The notes beneath the pieces were generated by a model. It had not been told where the DNA came from. It worked only from the letters and a program-made list of their open reading frames with translations, and searched no databases. DNA of 37,172 bases from an uncultured Saprospiraceae bacterium (GTDB lineage Bacteria > Bacteroidota > Bacteroidia > Chitinophagales > Saprospiraceae): positions 1 through 37,172 of the forward strand of contig CALHAM010000125.1 of the NCBI GenBank assembly GCA_937934275.1, given 5' to 3'. The first letter of the stretch is position 1, and each line of letters starts with the position of its first letter. Shown in pieces: positions 26,415 to 35,708 of this stretch. The position numbers and the translations under genes are program-made.

Positions 26415-29400
26415 ATGAGAAGTATTTCATTTTTCTCAGCGGCTTTGAAGAGCTTCTGGGCGATGCTGGTTTTCTGTTGCGTCTCACTTAAGGCACAAAT
26501 GGCGTGCAACGATGTCAGTGTCGTTGCTTTAGGAGATTCTTGCTCGGCTCTCATCACACCCGGCGCAGTGTTGGAAGGCGAAGTTGGCGATACGGGCTAT
26601 GTCGTTCAGCTATTCACTTCTAAAGGCGTGCCGATAGGCAATGTTCTGACGGCGTCGCACTTGGGCGACACCGTGCGAGCCTTAGTAACGCATAAGGCGA
26701 GCGGCAATTCCTGTTGGGGGCGGTTGGTGCCAATAGATGCTTTAGCGCCGGCGCTGACGTGTGTGCCGCTGCAGATTCCCTGCGCGCTGCCTGGCGATTC
26801 GCCGGCTTTCTTGCTGGCATCTGCAGGGCTTTCGGCCGCCTACCCCACTGTAGTGGAGGCCTGTGGGCCGTTTACACTGACGCATGCGGATACCGAGCAA
26901 GTCTTCTCTTGCGTACCTGGGCAAGCGCTCACTCGGCGCATTTGGCGCACTTGGATAGCCACCGATGCTGCGGGCAACGCGGGCACTTGTGCGCAGCGCA
27001 TCGACGTAGTGCGCATCCCAACCGATAGTATTGCCTTTCCTAGCGATACAGCGCTGGCTTGTGGCAGTGCTTTTCCTGCTCCAGCAGTGGGAGGCGAACC
27101 TTTCCTCTTTTTCAACCAAAAAAAATGGCCTCTATCGCTGAGCGAGCCGACGTGTGGGCTTAATGCGACACATCAAGACCAGCTTTTGCCTCTTTGCGGC
27201 GGTGCTTACGCCGTAGTGCGCACCTGGTTGGTGCATGCCGATTGCCCATCCGTGGGTGTGAGCAACCCCGTGCAGCACGTGCAAATCCTCCATGTGCAAG
27301 ACAAGGTGGGGCCGCAGTTACAATGCCCTTCCGATACGCTTGTTGAGACGGATCCGTTCGTCTGTGGGCGCGCTTGGGCGCTGCCTCCAGTGTTGGTGTC
27401 AGACGCCTGTTCGGGCGTAACGTCGCTACAAGCCCGCTGGAGCGCAGGCGGTTTTGAGCAGAGCCAAGCGGCTGTTCTGATGCCCACCGGCGGCTCTACA
27501 GAGGCATCCGACGCGCTGGGCGTTTGGGCAGAAGCCGTCTTCTTGCCGGCTGGTCAGACAACCGTGTTTACTTACGTGGCTGCCGATAGCTGTGGCAACA
27601 CGGGTTCGTGCTCGTTTCGCGTTACGGTGGTGGATGGAGTGCCGCCTCAAGTTCGCTGCAAGCAATTAATTCAAGTTGTCTTAAACAGCGCTGGCGAGGC
27701 CTGGATATGGGCCGATGCCTTTGATGCTGGCTCAGAGGACAACTGCTCGCCGGTGCGCTTCCGAGCGCGCCGAGACGACGCCGGCGCCTGCCAAGCCACC
27801 GATCGCTTTTTTGACCGCCTGCGCTTCTGCTGCTCCGATGTGGGCAAGCTCGTGCCCGTCCTGATGCGCGCCTACGATGTGCCCTTGCCTGAGGATGCCA
27901 TCAGCCCGGAGCTCTTCGAGCAGCAAGCCAACGAATGCGCGGTGTGGGTACAAGTCGTAGACAAACAGAAACCTCGATGCACCCTCGTACCAGAGGTATA
28001 CGTCTCGTGCGCTAACTTTGACCCTTCGCTCCAGAGCTATCCGCCGCCGACCTTTTCAGACAACTGTTGCTTAGACAAGACAGAGGCTCTTCCGCCCGAC
28101 TATTCGGCCTTCGACTCGCTTTGCCAACGCGGTACAATTGTGCGCACCTTTCGAGCCATGGATTGCCATGGGCTGGGCACTAGCTGCTCACAGCGCATCG
28201 TAGTGCATTACGAGTCGGCTTACGCCATCAAGTTTCCGGACGACCTCGTGCTAACCCAATGCGACTCAACCGGGTTTTACCCTCCTGGGCCTATTGTATA
28301 TGGGCCGCATTGCGCTTCTATCAGCCTTTCGTTTCAAGATAGGGTCCATCAAGCGGGTGCGCTGGCTTGCTATTGGATAGACCGCGAGTGGCGCTTCCTC
28401 GATTGGTGCTCCTACAATCCTGCATGGCCCTTGGTGGAGGTGCCTAACCCCAACCCATCGCCCGACCCCCTCTCGCCCGATAACCTGCCCGGCCCAGTGG
28501 TGGCTCCAGCGGGCTTCTCCCCAGCTCCTACGGTGCGGCGCATACAGCCCAACGATGCAGCGCCAACGGACTTCAGCACTTTTTGGTCACCCGCGACCAA
28601 CGGATACTTGTATCGGCAAATCATCCTCATCCGAGACTCTGTGCCGCCTGAGTTCCGCAGCTGTCCCGATGCTTTAGTGCAAGTATGCGACAACACTTCC
28701 AACGATCCTAATTTCTGGAACGCATCTTATTGGAAAGACCCGCTTATCCCGAACAGCCATGACCTGTGCGAAGTGGCTGTTGACTTAACGGCCACGGCCA
28801 TGGACAAATGCTCGAAGGGCAACCTCAACCTCCAGTATCGCCTGTACCTCGACCTCGACGGCGACGGTGTGCAGGAAACTGTCGTGAGCAGCAGCAACCC
28901 TCCGCCGCCCGGCATGGTGCGCTACGGCAGTGCTTTTACGCCCAACTTTGATGGAGGGCAGCTGCGCCAGTTTGACCAACGCCCCGTGCCTCCCGAGGAA
29001 AAATACCGCTTTACCCTCCAGAAAGGCGGTACCGTCAACGCCGCGGGCTTCCTGCGTTGGAATACGGAAAAAGAGCCGACGACGTACATTTTACCTCAAT
29101 TGCCCCATGGTTTACACCGCATCGAATGGATTGCCGACGACGGTTGTGGCAACCGGTCTGTGTGCGGCTACGACGTGCACATACGCGACTGCCAACCGCC
29201 GGCCCTTGTATGCATGCAAGGGGTGAACCTCAACTTGCCTAACAGCCACCCACAAGTGCTGTACGACCAGGATTTTCTTCAATCCCTTGGCGACAACTGT
29301 ACACCGCTGCCGCTGATCCGCATCGGCGTACGACGCGCAGGTGCCGGGCAGGGCTTCCCAACACTACCCGACGGCTCCGCTCAGAAAGCCATAACATTCG

Positions 29401-30764
29401 ATTGTGCTGATGTAGGTCTCCAGGCCGTCGAACTTTGGGCGCGCGATGCAGCGGGTAATACTGCTCAATGCAACACTTTCGTGCGCGTGCAAGACCCTTC
29501 CTCCGCCTGCATGGCAGTGTCGGCACAGGTGGCAGGTTGGCTGAAAACCGACTCCGACAGGGGCCTGCAGGATGCTACCCTAATCCTTGTCGGCAACGCT
29601 CTGCCCGGCGGGCAGGCTACTGCCTTGTCGGGAGAGCAAGGCGACTTTTACTTCCCGATGGTGCCTACCTACGCTGACTACACTTTGATACCTTCGAAAA
29701 ACGATGACCCGCTCAACGGCGTCTCTACCTTAGACCTGTCGCTACTCAATCAACACATTATCGGCTTAAAGCCTTTAGACAGCCCGTACAAAATCATCGC
29801 CGCCGACGCCAACAACAGTCGCTCCGTAACCACCGCCGACATCGTCGAACTGCGCAAGCTTATTCTGGGCATTTACACCGAACTGCCTAGCAATACCTCT
29901 TGGCGTTTTGTGGACGCTGACTATGTTTTCCCCAACCCGAACAATCCGCTTCAATCGCCTTTTCCTGAATACAGGAGCTTAAAGACCCTGGCGGGACATG
30001 CGCTCAACGAGCGCTTCGTGGCCATCAAGGTGGGCGACCTCAACGGCAATGCCATAACGAACAGCGCTGCTGCTGCGGTTGCTGAGCGCACTTACGGGAG
30101 CGCGCACTTGCGCGTGTTGCCCCTCGGACAGCAGCCCCTAAGGGCACTTCAGCCAGGGGAAGTGTTCGAGGTCCTGTTTCAGGCCGATATTCCGTTAGTA
30201 GGGCTTCAGGGCACCCTTCACTACTTCGACTTAGAATTGCTCGATCTCGTGCCGCTTAGCGCCGTCTCCTTTGAGCACTTCGCCGTTTTTGACCAACAGC
30301 AGGCGTTCACGGTGGCCTGGGATGGCATTGGCCAACCGGCCTGGAAGGCTCTCTTTCGCGCTGTTGCCAGCGGCGAACTGCAGCAGTGTATGAGTTTATC
30401 GGATGCTATTACACCCGCAGCGGCTTTTGCCAAGGGCTACTCTCAGCCTCTGGAGCTGCGCTTGAATTTTGAGGCCGCGGCTCATGACACCACTTCACCG
30501 CCCAGCCTCAAGGCGTACGGCTGTATCCCTAACCCTTGGCGCCAAAAAGCACAATTGCCCTTCTTTCTGCCCCTCGATGCTGAGGTATTTTTAGAAATTA
30601 GCGACCTAACCGGCCAAAAGGTTTTCTCCCAAAAGCGCTTCTTTACTGCCGGACATCACACCTTCGAATTGAGTTGCCGCGCATGGCCAGCGCCACCGGG
30701 AGCCTATTTGTTTCGACTGACGGCCAATGGCCAAAGCACCGCAGGCAAAATGATTCGTGAATGA
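26415..30764 (+). CDS. Giant secreted protein with dockerin-like and cohesin-like segments and a T9SS C-terminal domain
   Basis: A 1449-residue protein with an N-terminal signal peptide (to about residue 28, ending SLKA). Residues about 100-1060 hold several cysteine-containing Ig-like modules that begin with phrases such as DKVGPQLQCPSD, DGVPPQVRC, KQKPRCTLVP, VPPEFRSCPD and QPPALVCM, and contain DxxGN turns (AADSCGNTGSC, ARDAAGNTAQC), a HYR-like pattern. Residues about 1045-1095 resemble a carboxypeptidase regulatory or CnaB-type fold (GEQGDFYFPMVP). Residues about 1096-1155 are dockerin-like, with two calcium-loop helices (GVSTLDLSLLNQHIIG and DANNSRSVTTADIVEL). Residues about 1225-1360 are cohesin-like. 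The last 80 residues are a type A T9SS sorting domain (IPNPWRQ, EISDLTGQKV, GAYLFRLTANG). It should be displayed or released outside the cell, perhaps as an adhesin or matrix protein. Its ligand is unknown. Confidence 0.9.
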   Translation: MRSISFFSAALKSFWAMLVFCCVSLKAQMACNDVSVVALGDSCSALITPGAVLEGEVGDTGYVVQLFTSKGVPIGNVLTASHLGDTVRALVTHKASGNSCWGRLVPIDALAPALTCVPLQIPCALPGDSPAFLLASAGLSAAYPTVVEACGPFTLTHADTEQVFSCVPGQALTRRIWRTWIATDAAGNAGTCAQRIDVVRIPTDSIAFPSDTALACGSAFPAPAVGGEPFLFFNQKKWPLSLSEPTCGLNATHQDQLLPLCGGAYAVVRTWLVHADCPSVGVSNPVQHVQILHVQDKVGPQLQCPSDTLVETDPFVCGRAWALPPVLVSDACSGVTSLQARWSAGGFEQSQAAVLMPTGGSTEASDALGVWAEAVFLPAGQTTVFTYVAADSCGNTGSCSFRVTVVDGVPPQVRCKQLIQVVLNSAGEAWIWADAFDAGSEDNCSPVRFRARRDDAGACQATDRFFDRLRFCCSDVGKLVPVLMRAYDVPLPEDAISPELFEQQANECAVWVQVVDKQKPRCTLVPEVYVSCANFDPSLQSYPPPTFSDNCCLDKTEALPPDYSAFDSLCQRGTIVRTFRAMDCHGLGTSCSQRIVVHYESAYAIKFPDDLVLTQCDSTGFYPPGPIVYGPHCASISLSFQDRVHQAGALACYWIDREWRFLDWCSYNPAWPLVEVPNPNPSPDPLSPDNLPGPVVAPAGFSPAPTVRRIQPNDAAPTDFSTFWSPATNGYLYRQIILIRDSVPPEFRSCPDALVQVCDNTSNDPNFWNASYWKDPLIPNSHDLCEVAVDLTATAMDKCSKGNLNLQYRLYLDLDGDGVQETVVSSSNPPPPGMVRYGSAFTPNFDGGQLRQFDQRPVPPEEKYRFTLQKGGTVNAAGFLRWNTEKEPTTYILPQLPHGLHRIEWIADDGCGNRSVCGYDVHIRDCQPPALVCMQGVNLNLPNSHPQVLYDQDFLQSLGDNCTPLPLIRIGVRRAGAGQGFPTLPDGSAQKAITFDCADVGLQAVELWARDAAGNTAQCNTFVRVQDPSSACMAVSAQVAGWLKTDSDRGLQDATLILVGNALPGGQATALSGEQGDFYFPMVPTYADYTLIPSKNDDPLNGVSTLDLSLLNQHIIGLKPLDSPYKIIAADANNSRSVTTADIVELRKLILGIYTELPSNTSWRFVDADYVFPNPNNPLQSPFPEYRSLKTLAGHALNERFVAIKVGDLNGNAITNSAAAAVAERTYGSAHLRVLPLGQQPLRALQPGEVFEVLFQADIPLVGLQGTLHYFDLELLDLVPLSAVSFEHFAVFDQQQAFTVAWDGIGQPAWKALFRAVASGELQQCMSLSDAITPAAAFAKGYSQPLELRLNFEAAAHDTTSPPSLKAYGCIPNPWRQKAQLPFFLPLDAEVFLEISDLTGQKVFSQKRFFTAGHHTFELSCRAWPAPPGAYLFRLTANGQSTAGKMIRE

Positions 30765-30821
30765 TAGAACTTCTAGGCTATTTTGTGCTCCTTTCCTCAG
30801 ACGCGTTTGGCCGGCCTGTTT

Positions 30822-30829
30822 TACATTTG
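30822..30829 (+). promoter_or_regulatory. -7 box upstream of the AraC-family gene
   Basis: TACATTTG is a perfect TAnnTTTG ending 19 bases before the GTG at 30849. It lies inside the longer open frame that begins at the TTG at 30783, which argues for the GTG as the real start. A TTTG at 30806-30809 is only 12 bases upstream, shorter than the usual spacing. Confidence 0.5.
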
Positions 30830-30848
30830 CCTAAAAACGTCAAGATCA

Positions 30849-31748
30849 GTGGCTAAGCGCATTCCCACGTACAGCATCTGTAACTTACTGGGGGCCGACG
30901 AGTGCTACACGGAATTCGTCGTCTCGCGCATCGGCGATTTTCTGCGCGCGCATCCCAACTTGTATTTCCCCCATCGGCATACGTTTTACCAGATTGTTCT
31001 TTTCACCCAAGGCGGAGGTACGCATTCGATCGATTTTCGACAGTTCACAGTTGAGGCCCACCAGGTATACGCCATGGCCCCTGGACAGGTGCACTCCTGG
31101 GAATTCACTCCCGAAACCGAAGGATATATCGTCAACTTCAACGAGAGTTTTTTTACGGCCATCTGCCACGACCCCCATTTTGTGGAGAGTTTTCCGCTGT
31201 TCAACGCCGTCAGTGGCTCGCCTGTGAATATGCTCGATTTGGAGTGCTGCAGCGAAGTGCAGGTTTTACTCGAAAAAATGCTCAAAGAGTTTCAGCAGGA
31301 CTGGGAATACAAAGCCGAAATCTTGCGGGCCATGTTGCTGCAGGTCATCGTGCTCCTTTCGCGGCATTTGCCTCGGCTGGCACAGCCTCGAGTATCGCGT
31401 CATCAGCTCAACTTGCTGCGACAGTTTGAGCGCCTCATCGAAACGCATTTTCGCCAAAAGCGCTTGCCGCGTGAGTACGCTGAAATGCTGTACATCACCC
31501 CGAACCACCTAAACGCTTTAGTCAGCACTGCTATAGGCAAATCGGCGGGCGAACTCATTCGCGAACGCGTACTATTAGAGGCCAAACGCCTATTGGTCAA
31601 TTCAGACATGAGCGTTTCGCAAATTGCCTCCGAGTTGAACTTTGAGGACAATGCCTATTTCGCTCGTTTTTTCAAAAAGCACACGGGCGTATCGCCTGAA
31701 GTTTTTCGCTCCGAATACGCGCGCGGTTCGGCCAGCGCGGGTCGCTAA
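30849..31748 (+). CDS. AraC-family transcriptional regulator with cupin sensor domain
   Basis: A 299-residue regulator. Residues about 20-110 form an AraC-type cupin sensor (LYFPHRHTFYQIVLFTQGGG and the strand pair HQVYAMAPGQVHSW). Residues about 195-295 are two helix-turn-helix units (YAEMLYITPNHLNALVS and MSVSQIASELNFEDNAYFAR), closing with the family phrase FFKKHTGVSPEVFR. I chose GTG at 30849 because a -7 box lies just upstream and because it gives the usual family length. The ligand and target genes are unknown. It follows the giant T9SS protein by 84 bp and converges on the TIR-SDR gene across 54 bp, where a weak GC stem (31754-31758 with 31774-31778) may end transcription. Confidence 0.92.
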   Translation: MAKRIPTYSICNLLGADECYTEFVVSRIGDFLRAHPNLYFPHRHTFYQIVLFTQGGGTHSIDFRQFTVEAHQVYAMAPGQVHSWEFTPETEGYIVNFNESFFTAICHDPHFVESFPLFNAVSGSPVNMLDLECCSEVQVLLEKMLKEFQQDWEYKAEILRAMLLQVIVLLSRHLPRLAQPRVSRHQLNLLRQFERLIETHFRQKRLPREYAEMLYITPNHLNALVSTAIGKSAGELIRERVLLEAKRLLVNSDMSVSQIASELNFEDNAYFARFFKKHTGVSPEVFRSEYARGSASAGR

Positions 31749-31802
31749 CCATCGCCCCTCACAACAGCCGAACGGGGCAAACAGTCTCGAACTTTTTGCA
31801 GC

Positions 31803-34166
31803 TCATTGGCGCCCCGAACGGTCAATTGTCGTTGCCGACGCTTGTTGCGTGCTGTACATCCAAATATCCTGCACATTGACGTGTGGCGGTCGGGTGGCGA
31901 TGAAGTAGATGGCTTCGGCCACATCAGCGGCCTTGAGGGGTTGAAAGTCCTCGTAAATGCGGGCGCGTTCGGCGTCGCCGTCAAAGCGCGTCAGCGCAAA
32001 TTCGGTGTCTTCCGTATGGCCTGGGCTAACTTGGCTAACGCGGATACCGTAGGCGTGTAGGTCTAAGCGCATGCCGCGCGTAAGGGCCTCTACGGCAAAC
32101 TTCGTGGCGCAATACACGTTGCCGTTGGGGTACACTTCCTTGCCTGCACTTGAGCTGACATTGATGATGTGCCCGCGGCGGCGCTGCACCATGCCGGGCG
32201 CTACGGCGCGCGTAACGTAGAGCAGCCCTTTGATGTTGGTGTCAATCATCGTATCCCAATGCTCGAGGCTGCCCTCGTGAATGGGGGCTAAGCCTTTGGC
32301 TAGGCCGGCGTTATTAACCAATACGTCTATTTCTTCCCACTCTTCGGGCAGCTGAGAGAGAGATTCTACAACTGCCTGAGGGTTGCGCACATCGAGGGGC
32401 AGGCTGAGCATTTCGACGTCGGGGTATTGCTCGGCGAATCGCTTGCGCAGGGCCTCCAATCGGTCGGAGCGGCGGCCCACTAACACGAGGCGATGACCGT
32501 GTTGGGCAAACACTTCAGCGGTGGCTAAGCCAATGCCCGAGGTAGCTCCGGTGATGAGCACCGTTAGCACCCGAACTGGGTGCTGCTGTAGCGTTTCGGG
32601 CGCGGGCTGGAGCGCTAAGGTAGGTGTAGGTGTCTCTTTTGGAGTGGGTCCGAAGAGGGCATCGCGCTCAGCGGTTCGCAGGTTTGGGTCCAGCGTGCCG
32701 GCGTGTTGGTATAAGTCGTAAGCTTGTTTGTGGTCGCCGGCGGCGTGCGTTAGTTCGGCTAAGGCCATCCAGGCATCGGCGCGGTCGGGCTGCAGAGCGA
32801 CTACAGTTCCGAACACTTGGCGAGCGCGGTCAGGTTGGTCCATTCGGTCGCGCAAGAAGGCGGCGTATCGGGAATGCAGATCGGCATTGTTGGGTTCGGC
32901 TGCCAAGGCCTGCTCGATGTAATAAAGCGCGGCTTCGGGGAAGTCTTCCAGGAGGTGTTCCGTGGTCAGGTCGGCCAACTTGCGGAACACTTCCGGATAG
33001 TTAGGGTCGAGGTCAGCCACGCGGTCCCAGCAGTATTTAGCCAGTAAGTAGTCGCCTTTTGTAGAGGCGGTTTCGCCCATTGCGTTGTAAGCATCGGCCT
33101 CCGTAGGGGCGTATCCGTTGGAGGGTGCGGTGGGCTTTTCTGCCGGTGGTGGCGGAGGAGGCAGCGTTTCGGCAGGCGTTACAGCTATGGGTTCTGGCTG
33201 AGTGAAATGAGCACGAGCGCGGTGGTACTCGGCCAGGGCGATGGCGTGTCCGGGATGTTGTTGGGTCAATTGGCGCAGCATCTCGATGCCGCGTTCCGGG
33301 TAGCCTTTATCTATCCACGTCCAGGCGTTGCGGATGTCTTGTCGGATGCGTATCTCTTCATCTTCTGGTAACGCTGTTTTAGGAGGCTCGATCGGCGGCT
33401 GAGGCGCGTCCACCGTTTCGCTATCGAGTGGTTTAACCACCGTTTCAATGGGCGCTTCTACAGGCTGCGGTGTAAGCGGCCCGCGAAACACTGGGGGGGC
33501 TATCGGCGCACTGGCGATGGGCGCCTCTACAGCGGCCACTGGCGGTGCTTCGGCATCCAAAACGGCTAGCTCTCGATAGGTATGGTAGCGGTCTATAAGG
33601 CCGAAGTGCTGAAAGAACAGCGCGTATTCATCGGCCTTGAAGGCGTCCCAACGCGCATAACCCGCCTCGCGCAGCGCCGTAAACAGCTCGCCGATATCGT
33701 TGGCTATCAGCCGGTAGGTTTCTACCTCGCGGTCGTAGGCTTCACGTTGCTCCAGCGGGGCCTCGCGCAGGCGATCGGTACTTTTTAGGAAGACTTCTTG
33801 CCAATAATTCATGTAGCGCACCACCTCGCCGGCGCGCTCAAAATGCGTAGGTACAGGGCGACGACTGCCGTCGGGTTGCACCTCACAGCCGTCAGCCACC
33901 ACCGTGAGCAAGCGCTTTTGCACCGAGAGCGTCTGGTACATCTTCCAAGCGCCAGCCATGCACAGCGGGTTTTTCAAAAAGTTGTCGGTCAACAGCCACA
34001 ATACCGGGCCGCCAGTAGCTTCCATGCGGGCGCTTAAGCGGCCCGGCAGCTCGTTGGGCTGAGGCGTGTGATGTTCAAAGACAATGCCCGCCCGGCCCAA
34101 ATCGGCCGTCAGACGGTTGGCTAAGGCGCGGTTCTCGGGGGCATACAGGAGGTGTATAGAAATCAT
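31803..34166 (-). CDS. TIR-like/TPR/short-chain dehydrogenase fusion protein
   Basis: A single uninterrupted 787-residue protein. Residues 1 to about 190 are TIR-like: first strand ISIHLLYAP, helix ENRALANRLTADLG, a BB-loop-like stretch (PQPNELPGRLS), then the strand GPVLWLLTDNFLKNPLC. A Pro/Ala-rich linker (about 205-265) leads to TPR repeats (about 270-320 and 355-505), divided by a polyproline stretch at about 335-341. Residues about 532-787 are a complete YdfG-type SDR: cofactor motif TGATSGIG (539-546), VNNAG (617-621), catalytic Ser672 (one of three serines, 671-673) and YCATK with Tyr685 and Lys689; GRRSDR after the second strand favours NADP(H). The TIR lacks the Glu expected two residues after the LC dipeptide (Gly72), so NADase activity is doubtful. 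The role is unknown; an enzyme recruited by TIR or TPR contacts is one reading. Confidence 0.85.
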   Translation of the reverse strand: MISIHLLYAPENRALANRLTADLGRAGIVFEHHTPQPNELPGRLSARMEATGGPVLWLLTDNFLKNPLCMAGAWKMYQTLSVQKRLLTVVADGCEVQPDGSRRPVPTHFERAGEVVRYMNYWQEVFLKSTDRLREAPLEQREAYDREVETYRLIANDIGELFTALREAGYARWDAFKADEYALFFQHFGLIDRYHTYRELAVLDAEAPPVAAVEAPIASAPIAPPVFRGPLTPQPVEAPIETVVKPLDSETVDAPQPPIEPPKTALPEDEEIRIRQDIRNAWTWIDKGYPERGIEMLRQLTQQHPGHAIALAEYHRARAHFTQPEPIAVTPAETLPPPPPPAEKPTAPSNGYAPTEADAYNAMGETASTKGDYLLAKYCWDRVADLDPNYPEVFRKLADLTTEHLLEDFPEAALYYIEQALAAEPNNADLHSRYAAFLRDRMDQPDRARQVFGTVVALQPDRADAWMALAELTHAAGDHKQAYDLYQHAGTLDPNLRTAERDALFGPTPKETPTPTLALQPAPETLQQHPVRVLTVLITGATSGIGLATAEVFAQHGHRLVLVGRRSDRLEALRKRFAEQYPDVEMLSLPLDVRNPQAVVESLSQLPEEWEEIDVLVNNAGLAKGLAPIHEGSLEHWDTMIDTNIKGLLYVTRAVAPGMVQRRRGHIINVSSSAGKEVYPNGNVYCATKFAVEALTRGMRLDLHAYGIRVSQVSPGHTEDTEFALTRFDGDAERARIYEDFQPLKAADVAEAIYFIATRPPHVNVQDIWMYSTQQASATTIDRSGRQ

Positions 34167-34485
34167 AGAGGCAGATGATGAAAAGTTGGTCGTAAAAACG
34201 ATATGCGGTTAACAGAATTTTGGCCTGTGCACAAAAAACTCAGCAAGCACCGCAGCCAAAAGGGCAGGCGAAGTTAATACTTCTTGGCTTGGCAGGTCGC
34301 CCCCTTGCCGGGCCAAAAGTGTACCGGAATGCAGTCAATAGGCGTCTGGTGGCAGACGAACAAGGGTATCGGTGAGTAAATCCTTTAAAAAAAATGGAAA
34401 GAGGCGCAAGTGTAAAGCCATCCACGGGTTGCTTCATCTTATCAGATCTGCCCCTACGAGCATTTCTTTTATTGGGCTTAGGGCA
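34167..34485. other. Intergenic region between the TIR-SDR gene and mltG
   Basis: This 319-bp stretch has no coding region that I can support. It contains a perfect small hairpin at 34343-34358 (CGTCTG, loop GTGG, CAGACG) and an A-run at about 34387-34394. The promoter of the TIR-SDR gene should lie in its lower half, but no clean TAnnTTTG box is visible there. Short open frames in it have no recognisable features. Confidence 0.6.
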
Positions 34486-35520
34486 CTACCGCTTTCTTTT
34501 AGACACCCACTCCTGGAAACGGCGGGCATTGACCATGTGCGCGGCGTAAGTAGCGGCGAACACATGCATGCCCGACTCATCGGGCCGAGCGCAAAAGAAG
34601 AAATAATCGTGTTGTTCGGGGTTGAGCACGGCGTCAATACTGCGCACAGAGGCCATGCTAATAGGCCCAGGCGGCAGGCCTTTGTAGAGATAAGTGTTGT
34701 AAGGTGAGTCGAAAGTGGTGTGGTATAGGGTAACGCGTCGGGCGTTGAAGTCGCGCGTAGCGAAGACGCAGGTAGGGTCGGCCTGCAAGCGCATGCCTGC
34801 GCGCAGGCGGTTGAGGTAGACGCCAGCAATGGTCGGTCGCTCGCTGTCAACGTTGGTTTCGCGCTCGACGATGGAGGCCAACGTGTACACTTCTACAGGC
34901 GACAGCCCTAAAGCTCCAGCTTTTTTTCGGCGGTCGTTTTTGTCCCAAAAAGCCTTGTTTTCTTTGGCCATGCGCTCCAAAAGGCCGCGCGGTGTCGTAG
35001 TCCAAAACAGTTCATAAGTGTTCGGAATAAACAGGGCGATAAGGGTTTGGGGCGTGTAGCCCAGTTCTTCCAGCAGCTCAGGGTCGTGAAAAGCGGCAGC
35101 AAAGGCCGCTGAGTCGGCCTCCAAAAGCTGACCCGCTAAGCCGGCGATATCTTCGGGCAGGCGCTCCACATTGAGCACCAAGCGCACAGGCGCCTGTTCA
35201 CCGGATCGAAGGTGCTGAATGAGGCGGCGATTGCTCCAGCCGGGTTTGATCTCAAAGCGGCCTGGTCGCATTTGAGGGCGGCGGTATTTCATCTTCTCCG
35301 CCAGCCAGATGAAACTCCTGCGGTCAGTCAGGAAACCGCCCTGTTCTAAACTGTCCACAACTTGTTCAAATGTGGCTCCCGTAGGTATGTAAACGTATCG
35401 GCGCGGCGTTTTGCTGGGCACACCTGAAAAATAGATGGCCTTCAACGGTGGCCAAGCAATGGCGGCTACCAGCAGTAGTATAACGAAAAAGAGAGTTAAA
35501 CGAAGGGTCTTTTTTTTCAT
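34486..35520 (-). CDS. mltG: Endolytic murein transglycosylase MltG
   Basis: A 344-residue protein from the ATG at 35520-35518. It has one N-terminal membrane helix (LRLTLFFVILLLVAAIAW) after the basic MKKK, then a LysM-like region, then the YceG/MltG catalytic domain. The catalytic glutamate is Glu219 in ASIVERET; the blocks LQADPTCVF and YNTYLYKGLPPGPIS complete the signature. MltG cuts nascent glycan strands at the inner membrane and sets their length. A longer frame upstream of the chosen ATG has no family counterpart. The gene faces away from bamD; 243 bp separate the two starts. Confidence 0.96.
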   Translation of the reverse strand: MKKKTLRLTLFFVILLLVAAIAWPPLKAIYFSGVPSKTPRRYVYIPTGATFEQVVDSLEQGGFLTDRRSFIWLAEKMKYRRPQMRPGRFEIKPGWSNRRLIQHLRSGEQAPVRLVLNVERLPEDIAGLAGQLLEADSAAFAAAFHDPELLEELGYTPQTLIALFIPNTYELFWTTTPRGLLERMAKENKAFWDKNDRRKKAGALGLSPVEVYTLASIVERETNVDSERPTIAGVYLNRLRAGMRLQADPTCVFATRDFNARRVTLYHTTFDSPYNTYLYKGLPPGPISMASVRSIDAVLNPEQHDYFFFCARPDESGMHVFAATYAAHMVNARRFQEWVSKRKR

Positions 35521-35708
35521 AAACGAAACGTTTGCCGGGCAAAGCTGGCTAAGTTTTCCATACCTCGCTGCCTTTTTTCGCGCAATGGCGCTCTTGGAGC
35601 TGCCTAAGTTTGCCGATTTTTCCTTAAAAAGGAGATCTGCCCTCGACAACGCCAGCGCTCCTTTTAACGTCAGGCGCATATACTACTGTCTTTACTCGTT
35701 CATAGCCA

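Noticed and set aside
31749-31802. Strong terminator between the AraC gene and the TIR-SDR gene
   Set aside because: Only a five-base GC stem with a 15-base loop and no immediate U-run; too weak to list as a feature by itself.
31803-34166. Reading the TIR-containing gene as part of a Thoeris-type or other antiphage system
   Set aside because: No partner effector, sensor or phage-defence gene lies nearby; neighbours are an AraC regulator and mltG, and the TIR lacks the catalytic glutamate.
34240-34437. 65-codon minus-strand frame ending CPFGCGAC between the TIR-SDR gene and mltG
   Set aside because: The cysteine-rich end looks like a metal site by chance; the rest has no folded-protein pattern and no promoter or conserved context.
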